Positions 43,785 through 53,539 of a DNA stretch of 64,000 nucleotides are shown piece by piece. Source of the stretch: Symbiodinium natans. Its lineage: Eukaryota > Sar > Dinophyceae > Suessiales > Symbiodiniaceae. Within the stretch, counting starts at the first letter, position 1, and each line of letters opens with the position of its first letter. Where the stretch lies: assembly GCA_905221605.1 (NCBI GenBank), contig CAJNDS010001391.1, positions 446,501 through 510,500 of the forward strand, written 5' to 3'. Under the pieces are notes generated by a model that was not told where the DNA came from, ran no database searches, and saw nothing but the letters and a program-made list of their open reading frames with translations. The translations under genes and the position numbers were made by a program.

Positions 43785-43799
43785 TGAAACCCATCAAGC
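43785..43799 (+). repeat. 15-bp target-site duplication, right copy
   Basis: TGAAACCCATCAAGC, identical to 33380-33394, follows the GAGTTC tail directly. The satellite sequence then resumes (GTTGTGTTGGCAAATGG). Confidence 0.8.
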
Positions 43800-44520
43800 G
43801 TTGTGTTGGCAAATGGAGCTTGCTGCGCCGCACCCGCCCCCTCCGTTTTCTTAAGCTGTACAAAGCTTGCTTCAAAGCATATGCAATGCCCGGCATTTGA
43901 AGCCGTGCAGAGGTTGCTTCAAGGCATATGAGTCTTTTTGAAACCCGTCATGCGAGCATTGTGTTTGCAAATTGGGGGAGCGGGCTGCGCCCCCCCACCC
44001 CATCTTTTAAGCCGTCCAAAGCTTGCTTCAACGCATATGAGTCTTTTTGAAATCCATCATGCGAGCATGGTGTTGGCAAGTTGAGGGAGGGGCTGCCCCC
44101 CCCCCCCGCCCCCCATCTTTTAAGCCGTGCAGAGCTTGCTTCAACGCATATGAATGTTTTTGAGCTCCAACATGCGAGCATGTGTTTGCAAAGGGGGGGG
44201 GGCTGCTGGGCTCCCCCCCCCCCTACCGCCCAACGTTTTGGGCGTGCAAGCTTGACTCGGAGAATATGCGTCTTTTGCAAACCCATCATGCGAGCATTGG
44301 GCTGGCAGATAAGGGCGGGGGCTGCGCTCCCTTGCTTTGTTAAGCCGTGCAAAGCTTTACGAAGCATATGAAGCCCTTCATGCGAGCATTGTGTTTGCAA
44401 ATGGGGGGGCTCTGCCCCGCCAACCCCCATTTGGGGGGGGGGGGGTCCCCCACCCCTCACCCCCGGCCTTTTCAGCCATGCAAGCTTGCAATCCATCATG
44501 CGAGAATTGTGCGTGAAAAT
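43785..44520 (+). repeat. Satellite array, about six units of 100-130 bp
   Basis: Landmark strings repeat in order: AAGCCGTGCAAAGCTTGCTTC at about 43902, 44009, 44121, 44240, 44342 and 44474; GCATATGAGTCTTTTTGAAA; CATGCGAGCATTGTGTTTGCAAAT; and a G-rich/C-rich stem such as GGGCTGCGCCCCCC. Units are diverged and vary in the length of the G/C runs. Minus-strand frames across it are artefacts. Confidence 0.85.
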
Positions 44521-44879
44521 CATACGAAATCCTATGGAAAAGTTGTATGATCAGTATGGCTCATAGAGAAAAGCAGAATGCGTCAACGTTTTACATTAAT
44601 GCATAGGAGATCATGTGAAAACGGATGAAATGTAGGAAAGTGTACGGTGTCCTACTACAAGATGAAGGGAATAGAGGTCTTTCTTATTGAGAACCAAGGA
44701 AACAGAGACAAAATCAACAAGGATTCGGAGAAAAACCAATCAAAAATCCTACGAGAAGCAGCATGACTTCTATGAAAATATTGAGGGAATGGGGTCTTCC
44801 TAGGAAAAAACAAGACAGTGGACCCCAAAAAGAACAAAAAATGTTAACACCCAAAAAGAATCTCCGCCCATGAAATTCA
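44521..44879. other. No gene; AT-rich spacer
   Basis: Short sequence between the satellite array and the second duplication copy. It carries GAATAGAGGTCTTTC and CTTCCTAGGAAAA strings related to the right flank of copy 1 (32.58-32.69 kb). Nothing coding was seen. Confidence 0.5.
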
Positions 44880-47800
44880 GAAGCAACTCCAATTCCAACT
44901 CTGGCGACATGCTGGCGGCCACATGCCCGAGGACATGAGAAGCACATGCGAGTTGTCGAAAACCCTGACATTCCGTGAAGAACGAAAAAGAATGTCACAA
45001 GACAGCTGCATTCCGCAACGGGTTGATTTTCAGCTTGCCACCGGCTCGGCGGAGGTGACGTGGCGATTGCCAATCCACATGACTCCAAATGACTGTCCCC
45101 AAATGTGTACAATACAGTGAATACAGTGTCTCGGCCAACAGTGTGACAAAGAGTGCACACTTGAGCAGGCTGCCCCGAAACGTTCCCCGATTTCGTACGT
45201 CAAGTGGCCTCTAAAGTGTTGAGCTAGACATAGCTGGTGATCACCGTTCGGGGAGTTTCACGGCAGCTAAACTGTTGTACCCTGCTCATCCAAATATGTA
45301 AGTCCCTCGTGATCGGTTAGCAGCGCAAGCCTCCGCGTAGCATATGCAACTTGCGTATGACACACATTCTCGCAGCGAAGGCCTTGCATTGCTCATGGGT
45401 CGGCTAGCTCCACAAACTCAAGCTGTTTAGAGCCTAAGGCACCCTCGTCAGCACCCGACGTTTCAGAATTCTGATGCCCAGTGTGAGCTGCTGGCACAGT
45501 ATGGCTGATTCAACAAAGGTCTTTGATAAGCTTGAAGAAGCACGAGGAAGTAACCCTTGAAGGCAAGAACGAGGGCGGATTCCGGACCGCCGGGTGAACA
45601 AGAGTTGCCAGCTCCATTGCAATCGGAAACAGCTGAGGCTCCATGTGGAAAGCCTGCCCAAAAACATCGCAAACGCTGTCTTCATGAGAGTCTCAGCCGG
45701 CATCAGGTGTAAATACAACTTCAGACGTGCAAGCAAAGGTCCAGGGTCCCAGGCAATGTGCTTTACTCGAACTTATGAACGGCGTGCCGGCACGTAGCTC
45801 CCCAAGACAGGTGAAACTTGAAGCAAGGTGAACAATTCACCACATGGTCTGCATAACAGGTTTCGCATGAGGTCTTTTCATCATGATTCACTCTGATACT
45901 AAAATACCAAGAATGCTCCACAACCTAGGCCTCACTGGTAGCCTACAGAGCGCGGCACTTCGGTCGAGGCCTTCTTGTAGCTCCGGATGATGGGATACAG
46001 ACGGCCCTGGTCACTGATGCACTGGAAGTAGCTGATGCAAGCATCCATACCTTGCACATTCTTGGCCACTACCACATTCAAGGGATCGCTGTCCTGGACG
46101 TTGTACCCCTGCAGACTTTTAAGGCATGCCTCCATCCGACTTGTTGCGCAGAAGTTCACAAAGGCATAAGCCATGCTGTTGGACTTCATGGTGCTCTTCG
46201 CCGGGAAGAAAAGAAAGAAGTCGTAGCCCCTCAAGTCACCGATTTTCTGCAACCACTGCAGGGCATCTTCCTGGTTGGTTATGCGATCCGGGAGGTTCCG
46301 GATCACCAAGGTTGTGGCGCTGCAGCTCTCAAGGCTGACGGCCTTCTGCGCCTGGGCTCTGATTCATGCATCCACAGACCTCTACACCCACAAACCTTCC
46401 GAACTCTCGCAAAAACCTACACCCTGACGCGGGTGAGGCGCTATCCGGAAGTCTTCCGAAGACATCGTCTCAAGAGCCTCTCGGTCGAAGTAAGGGCCGG
46501 CCACAGAGGTCTTTTGCTGTGTCCTTGGCGCAATATTGTTGTTTCGGGCTCTGGGTCTATCAGCTTAATGTAGCTTAGGACTTTTTGTGGGCCTCTCAGA
46601 TTCACTTCGGTTTTTCATGTTTTTTTCACCTACGCAATGCGACTGTAAGTATACTGCAGCACCAACGACATCACAAGAACCGATGCGCAGAACCTCCCAT
46701 ATCCACACCATTCCGACCCCTACATATCAAGACATCCAGTGCTTATCACGAAGTCATAAAGAACTTAAGACCAGGAGATCCAGGAGTCATATGCCAGTAC
46801 CTCAGAAACAGCTCGCGGAAGCCTCTCGTGGATGACTCGGCCACGGATAGGGCCAGCTCTTGATCCTTGGTTTTGCTTTCCAAACACTCAAATCACATGT
46901 CATGCACTAGCGCAAACTTGCTCACGTTGCTCCAAGGCTCTCCCGACGGGTTGATGCAACAGTCTTTGAGGCGCTGACGGAAGGATTCACAGTCACGTGG
47001 AGTCTTAAAGTTCACAATGGCATGCGAGAGCTGTCGTGCCCCCGATAGCTTCCGTGCGAACCAGATCACCACATCATACCTGTCACGAAATCCAAGGCCG
47101 TCCAGCAACCCTTGCGTCTTCCCATGGCTGTAGTCCACGGGCAAATTGTGCATGATGAGCGTGGTGTCATTCGAGCGGAAGTTGCCGTGTATAGTGGGAC
47201 CTGTACCCCGCCGTTTGCTCCTGGTAGACCTACATGTGTCGTTGGGCTGCACCGTCTGGTTGATGTCGTGCGACGGCCACGCTGCAGTGCTCTCCGTTGA
47301 CGTCATGTGTTGCTGGGGGACAAACGCCGGCGCTGCTTCCGCAGTCTCTTCGGCGATCGCCAACGTCTCGTTCTGCTCTGAACCCACAGGAAGTTCACAG
47401 AGGTCTGCGCCCTGCACTGAAGGCATGACTGCCCGGTGTGGCTTCATAATGTGTCGCGAAAGCTGCAAGGTGCGTGATCCGATTGCGGGGGATGAAGGCT
47501 GAAGCAGGCTCTGCAGCTGCAATGTTGTAGCTGCTTTTGATTGCTGAATGGGAGCCATGGACATCATTGTGGCCATTGTCATAAGCTGTCCCTGTGGAAT
47601 GGGAACTGTGCTTAGTAAGCCTCCCACATCCAACCGCGCGATGGGCGCAGCTTGCTCCTCGTGCCAAGAACATTCCGATCCGCTCGACACATGCGCCGCC
47701 TCCGTGCTTTCTTGGAAGTATTCACTACACAGCTGGGTGAGCAGGTCTGGGGCATCCGCAACCTCCTTGTCGAAAAGTTTGTCCATCAGCTTGAGCTCTT

Positions 47801-48125
47801 GCATACTGGGGCCGCTAGAGACGCTAGGGCCGCTGGACCCTTTGCCATGTATTGCTGCTGGCATGACGCCCTGCAGCAAAGGATACGACCGTTGTTGATG
47901 GCTGAAGCAGCTCCTGCCGAATATGTCGGACTGTTAAGAAGCAGCTGTTGCCGCCCATGCGGCCATTGGCGGTTCGTTGTGGACAATTGAAGCTTTGCTT
48001 GCTTTGGATTTGTATGTGTGTTCAAGAAACATGGATTTTAGAAGCACAAAATTGATCTCAGTGCATTGTGATCTGTGTCATGAGGACATGCGCTCCATGC
48101 AACTGGACATGCTCGGCCATCTGCG
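44880..48125. repeat. Segmental duplication, copy 2 (Mei2-like gene segment)
   Basis: Direct copy of 29325-32515. Differences include loss of two 9-bp units in the Gly/Pro/Ser repeat (about 47805-47840), a 2-bp loss near 47935 and scattered single-base changes. The right ends of both copies diverge just after GGACATGC(C/T)CGGCCATC. Confidence 0.9.
45932..47879 (-). CDS. Mei2-like RNA-binding protein with two RRM domains (copy 2, altered N-terminus)
   Basis: Same two-exon layout as copy 1: exon 1 ends at the GTGAGC donor (about 46926), exon 2 starts about 46345, and both junctions are phase 0. RRM 1 is unchanged in sequence; RRM 2 has only a Thr-to-Met and a Glu-to-Lys change near it. A 2-bp deletion near 47935 puts the ATG used by copy 1 out of frame. 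Translation would need the downstream ATG of MPAAIHGKG at about 47864. Whether this copy is functional is unclear. Confidence 0.55.
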
Positions 48126-49740
48126 GCGTTCATAAACAACTCCAATTCCAACAAGGTCAATCCTGCTGCTACCCACGCCGGTTGGTCGCCCTTCGTATGC
48201 ACAACTTTCGTGCTATTGGCCTTGCAACCTAATTACACTTCTCCAACGTCCCCCTTCACAGGCAAAGCTAGCAACTTGCTTCCCAGGGATGCTGCTTTCA
48301 GCTTTGCCAGCGCTCAACATTAACTTAACACGATCCTGCTGCAGTCTCCTGCGTCGTCCAAACCCGACTTATGGCATGCCTGCGAGTTCATGATGAGAGC
48401 TGGCATCTGTAAAGTTTGTAAAGGCTTCAACTTCGTCACCTTGACATGTCTGTTGCCTTGAACATGTCGCAAGGCCAAACAATTAGACTTGGTTACGGAC
48501 TTGAAAAATCACACATAACATAAAGACCTTGTTCGAAGTTTTTTGTAGTACTTCAGGTGCAAACGACTTGGTGCTTTGACTGTGACTGTGAACGGAAAGC
48601 AAGCGAACGGGTCAACCCATCCACCGAAACCGCCAAAAACACGATTCACTTTCAGCAATCAGAATCTTTGTGCATTGTCCGCGAGTCCGACATTCGTCTT
48701 GTCAACAGCAACGCAGACCGACTCATCCACAAATCTTTATTGGTGATGTTCGCCTTGACCTCTTCAACCTTTCTCGGCGTCACTACGGTGATGCTGCGAC
48801 TGCACGCTTGGCACTTGAACACATTTGAGAAGAAGCTCACGCACCGCAGTCTTTTGCTTACGGGCTGTTTGACAACTCCTGCCGGCATTCAAGGCAAAGC
48901 GTGCAATGCACCGCAAGGGCGACGCTTTCTCTTCCAATCCCTTGATGGAGATCATCGGAATACACGGCGACATGTTTGTCGTTGTTTCCTTGATGTACGG
49001 TGGCTGTCGCAATTTTCGCCGTGCAGTCGCTCGATTGTTGTTTTAATGTTTTTTCCTGCACGCTCGGTGGGGTGCGAAAGAAACACCACAAGTGACCCCA
49101 CAGCAAGTCAATGCACGTTCGCTAGTTCGAGCCTGTTTGGTTTTCTGCTGTGCGGTCGCGCTTGTATCTGAAACACGGGTGGCACGTGGGACGCCTAACT
49201 TACGCCTTAACCTGAATCCCACGTCCATGCCCAGCCGCGGATACTTCGCCGCTGATGGGCTTCAGCTGAGCCGGGGTTCGGATGTAAGCTTCCATAGATT
49301 TAGGCTCCGCACGGGCAACGAGGCGGAACAAAGCACGTTTGAAAAGCTTCCGTCAGCTATCAACAGGCTTGTTCTCACGGCCGACAGTCAACATGAAAAC
49401 AGAAGCTTGTTGTGCTTGCCGTGCAAACGCACTTCCCTTGTCAATCCCTCTCTGCCTGCGCTTAATGTCGACACTGACTATCGGAAACATACAGCCCGTC
49501 GGCCGGCTTGGCCATCTCTGCTAAGTCTCAAACATACTCAGACGCAGCTGCCTTAACAAAAATCGAATGTAAGAAGAGACCAAAAGATTCTGTGAGCTTT
49601 GGGCTGCAAAGTCTTTGAAATGTCTGCAAAGCCGTGTAAGGAAGAGGTCACCTTGGCTTTGAGAACGCAAAAAGTCAAAAAGTGTTCTTCTGTAGCTTTG
49701 ACATCATTGGATCAATGTGTCCGAAAAGTCAGGTGTTTAA
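48126..49740. other. No recognisable gene
   Basis: The plus frame 48557-49171 is 204 codons long but has no recognisable domain. The opposite strand also has open blocks (for example AVHCTLCLECRQEL near 48890). Nothing can be assigned. Confidence 0.35.
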
Positions 49741-49778
49741 GCCATGTTTCGAATGCCGTGGAGGGCTATGAACTCTAT

Positions 49779-50195
49779 TATTTGTATCCTTCTTTTGGAC
49801 ATCTTTTCATTTATTATCTTGTCCAACTTTAGGGATGTGGCCTGGAGAAGCTTTCTATCTTCCAGATCCTTGTGAATTAACTTTTGCTAATACACTTCTT
49901 TCATCTAATGCTGCTATATCTTTAGGACATGCTCTTATTAATTTAGAAATTTCATCACAATATATTATTTTCTTCACTTTGTGGTCATTCTATTTATCTT
50001 CTCTTTTATTAGTTTGGCAGATTAAATAATTTCGTATTCTCGCATATTCAATTAATGATTCACTTTATAGTTGTCTTTTCTTTTTTCTTACAGCATTACA
50101 TTTATTTCATCTAATTCTTGGTATTTTGCTTCTTTTTCTTATCTTCTTTTCTTGTACTGGTTTCGTTCATGTTTCGTTCTCCCCCTTTTAATATT
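49779..50195 (+). pseudogene. cox3: cox3 (cytochrome c oxidase subunit III) fragment, mitochondrial-derived
   Basis: The frame reads WPGEAFYLPDPCELTFANT, SLGHALINLEISSQY and FTLWSFYLSSLLLVWQIK, then a TAA, then FRILAYSINDSLYS and a hydrophobic segment ending FFSCTG. This is the C-terminal half of cox3 in dinoflagellate style. The TAA (about 50026-50028) sits where a coding residue is expected. It is either a mutation or, in real mtDNA, an editing site. The 5' half is absent; split cox3 transcripts are known in dinoflagellate mitochondria. Confidence 0.75.
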
Positions 50196-50423
50196 ACTAC
50201 ACGCGTAAACTTGCCATAATATGATAATTCAGTTCACTTCACGGGACAGGATGATAAAGGTTGTACAGCGGAAAAAAGGTCATTTCCAGTCCTATTAATA
50301 TTGACCGCCTGGTGTGGACTCCAAGAACTAGAAAGCCCCACACCTATAGAACCACCCTTATTAGTACTACTTTCTAGACCTTGGAACCGCGCAGACACCC
50401 CTATTGCTTGCTGCTGCAGCAAA

Positions 50424-50458
50424 GTCTACTTGATGGAGCTTCACTCCATCAAGTAGAC
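50424..50458. repeat. Perfect hairpin (15-bp stem) in mitochondrial-derived DNA
   Basis: GTCTACTTGATGGAG is followed after 5 nt by its exact reverse complement. Confidence 0.9.
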
Positions 50459-50494
50459 GTACTTCGTAAGTAGAATACTTAAAAACACTTACGT

Positions 50495-50531
50495 CTCTAG
50501 GTCAAGGAAGCGAAGCTTCCTTGACCTAGAG
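50495..50531. repeat. Perfect hairpin (17-bp stem, 3-nt loop) in mitochondrial-derived DNA
   Basis: CTCTAGGTCAAGGAAGC, loop GAA, then the exact reverse complement. Long perfect inverted repeats are a hallmark of dinoflagellate mtDNA spacers. Confidence 0.9.
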
Positions 50532-50539
50532 TTTAACAT

Positions 50540-51690
50540 ACTTAGGTCTGCTATTGGGGAAGGCAACCATCAGAAACTGTGGGGCCCTGTCAATCACTCA
50601 CGACTCTAAGAATTACTACGAAGAGAATGAATGAATGAGTACACGCGTGAATTATATTACAAGTGTACGAAATGAATTCACGAACGAAGTACACGGGCTA
50701 GTAAATAAAATCGCGCGTTCTTTCAGGCCTTGCATTTTTATTTATTAAACTAGCCCGTTAATAATGTTATATTGTATGTGCTGCAAAAGACCCACTAAAA
50801 CTACCGTATTTCGCTGGGTCTTTTAGCGAGCACCAGGACACAGCTTATGATTGAGGATTTTTCCAGTAGAAATCTCTTGTTTACTTCGTTCAATCGCTAA
50901 TTTAATTCACGCACTACGTTCTTCGCATTCACTTCGTTTGTAATTAAAACGCTCTATCACTTCGTAGTATTTTTAAATGAGTGAATGAAATGAACACGCC
51001 CATTAAAAGTGCAAAAGGTAAGTTAACGCACGTTTTTGCGCTTATAATTTGGGCTTTTGTTCATTCACCCGGGCTAACATTACGCACGCGTGCATTCATT
51101 ACATTCATTTACCGTGCGAATAAAGGCCCGGGATACATTGTAAAGAGTGTGAAGAGAGCACTAGTAATAAGGTTACAAGTGAACGAAGTTATGAGTGAGC
51201 ACGTGAACTATATTATTATGCGAACGAAACCCGGGGCTAGTAATAATACTACTTAATGCCCCGGAATTATTATAATGATATTGTATTCTGCGGTCACTTC
51301 GTTCTTACATTAAGTTCATTCGTTCTAGTAAATTTAATGCACTTATAAGGAATATAAAGACGCATGAAGTGCATGAAATTACGAACGAAACATGAACGAA
51401 GCGAAAACGCCGTGCACATTATTATTTCGTGAATTCGCACGGCATTAATACCATGAAGAGAACAGTAATAATATTATTGCAATGAACACGTGAAGCGCGA
51501 ATAATATTATTAATGTGAACGAAATACACGGGCTAGTAATTTTGTATATTTTCATGCGTAATCCTTATAAAATATACTAAATTATAAGCCCTTACAATAT
51601 TATTATTATCGCGGCTTCACGAATAAACTTATTGCCGCGTGCACAGATAATCGAATAATAGTACGAAGTGTGTGAAAGAGCGAATATACT
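50540..51690. other. Mitochondrial-type spacer with inverted repeats
   Basis: No gene was read. Inverted pairs include ACGGGCTAGT/ACTAGCCCGT (about 50693-50760) and AAAAGACCCA/TGGGTCTTTT (about 50786-50824). The latter surrounds CTAAAACTACCGTATTTCG, which might be an rRNA fragment. Strings of GAACGAAGT and its complement recur throughout. Confidence 0.5.
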
Positions 51691-51699
51691 GAGCGAAAG

Positions 51700-52745
51700 A
51701 ACACAACGAAGTACACACCAGAAAATAAGAAGATAATAATGTAATGTCAAGATACGACCATAAGATAGAAAGTTGTCTACAGGAAATTGACCACCTATCC
51801 AAATAAAAGAAAAAAGTGAAAGAAACCAAAAGCACAGATAAAAACCATTAAATCTACTGGGCGTCCTAATTATAAAATAGAATGACATTGAAAGATTTCT
51901 CATAAAGTAAAATAGATAGAAGTAAAAAGATAATGAATCCTGCATTTTTATTTGGTACAGCTTTTAACATAGCATATTGGCATAAGAAATACCTTTCAGG
52001 TACTATATGTAAAGGAGTAAGTATCCACATGCTTCTAGTGCATTATCTGGATGTGAGAAAGAAGAGAAGCCGAAATGAACTTGAAGAAGATATAGATGGA
52101 GAATTAATATCTTTCCATAGAAATCTTTACTAATAATGAAAGGAAAAAACGCTATTTTATTATTAGTGGAATTCCTTAAAGGATTATTAGAAAATAGAAA
52201 ATGTAGATTAAAAAAAGAAGAAAAGCACAAAGAAGAAATGGAAATAGAAAATGAAAGACAAAGAACCTCTTTAATGTTGGAATGTATATATAGTGTCCTC
52301 CACAAAGCCATTCTATCAAAGATGGAAATAAAGATAATAAACTCGTAATTACTGTAACTCTCATAAACTCATTTGTCCGAAAGGTAAAACATAACCCATA
52401 AATGCTGTTCCCATTAAGAAGAAGTAATAATTCCAGAAAACCAAGTATTTGGATTATAAAAATATGAAGCATAATATAGCTCTTCCAAGATGAAGAAATA
52501 CAAAAAGAAAGACAAATGATACACCATTAGAATGAAGATAACGTAAACGCCATCCATAATATATTTCTCTAATTAAAAAGAAAAGAGAAAAATATGCTGA
52601 ATTAATATCTGATGTATATGTAAACCTAAGAAGATTCCTGTAATAATTTGTAAAATAGGAGTTCCTAATACAAAAACAACATTCCAAAAACAATTTATAA
52701 TCAAAGGACAAGGATATGATTGTAAATGAAATTTCATTAGTCGTG
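51700..52745 (-). pseudogene. cob: cob (cytochrome b) pseudogene, mitochondrial-derived
   Basis: On the minus strand the gene can be followed nearly end to end across several frames. Landmarks are TSDINSAYFSLFFLIREIYY and YLHSNGVSFVFLFVFLHLGR (about 52620-52485), the IPTLKRFFVFHFLFPF region (about 52280-52230), NNPLRNSTNNKIAFFPFI, FSHPDNALEACGYLL (about 52055-52010), LKAVPNKNAGFII (about 51960) and FIWIGGQFPVDNFLSYGRIL (about 51800-51740). Heme-ligand His residues are visible in the second landmark. Single-base losses (for example near 52617 and 52487) break the frame repeatedly. Confidence 0.8.
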
Positions 52746-52750
52746 GTTTT

Positions 52751-53050
52751 CAACCTTTGCTTGGAAGTGTCTTCGCAGAAGGGACGTGCAATGGAAAGTT
52801 TTGGAAGTCTTTGAAGGCATTTTACGTCTTTTTTTTTTAGTGGGACGTGACCTTAAAGCACACGCCTTCCAGTAAGCGTGCTAAACACCAAACTCTAAAT
52901 CCAAACCTAAAATCCAAACCTTCAAGAAATCAGAGTGTTGAACCAGCAGAAAGCACTGTTTAGGCTGTAGGTTGAATCTTTGAGTTAGATAGGTTAGAGG
53001 CTTCTATTTTGAAGTGGCCCAGATTCAGGAGCAAGGTTCGGGGGGGGGGG
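52751..53050. other. Spacer with short CCTAAA-like strings
   Basis: Between the mitochondrial block and the first minus-strand retroelement. AAACTCTAAATCCAAACC (about 52888-52906) resembles the degenerate telomere-like sequence at 18.54 kb. There is a G-run at 53040-53052 at the retroelement edge. Nothing coding. Confidence 0.45.
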
Positions 53051-53539
53051 GGTTCGAATTTTTTCCGAGTTGAGCGAACAAATGCGATCCACCTTCTTGG
53101 TGTTTGGGTTGTGAAAACCGTGCCTCTGTACTGGCACATCTGATGGCCCTCTTGGCCTTATAGTACAGGGGGAGGAAAACACCTCCTCCTAAGCTGCCAT
53201 CCTCTTTGGGATGCTACCAGAGGTTGTACCTCACGAGAGGAATGAACCTCCTGGCAAAACGTTCCTCAGGGTTTCTGGTGCAATGGGTGCAAACCGTGGG
53301 AGGAAACCGGCCAGGGGTGTTCTCTGGCAGCGAGGATGAAACTCAGCTTATCATCCTCTTGGGATGCTACCAGAGGCTGGTACCTCATGAGAGGTTTGGA
53401 ACCTCCTGACAAAAGGTCCCTCAAGGCCTTTGGTGCACACTGTGCAGGCTGTTAGAGGGGATCGGTCAGGGGTGGTTTCTCTGGTAGCGAGGATGACCTT
53501 CACTATCCTCACTGGGAGGACGCAACCTCCTAAGTTGCT

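Larger units (their letters stand above)
49745..52750. other. Nuclear-integrated mitochondrial DNA (NUMT) block
   Basis: An AT-rich block with sharp edges against GC-richer nuclear sequence. It holds a broken cox3 3' half (plus), perfect hairpins and inverted repeats typical of dinoflagellate mtDNA, CACTTCGTTC-type strings, and a broken cob (minus). Indel frameshifts in cob argue for decay after transfer rather than RNA editing, which in dinoflagellate mitochondria is by substitution. A chimeric assembly join is the alternative. Confidence 0.75.

Noticed and set aside
43948-44523. Minus-strand 191-codon frame
   Set aside because: Translation of the satellite array, with the same peptide motifs repeating at the satellite period.
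50780-50830. Mitochondrial rRNA fragment in the NUMT spacer
   Set aside because: The inverted repeat and conserved-looking loop are suggestive, but I could not match it to a specific rRNA segment by eye.
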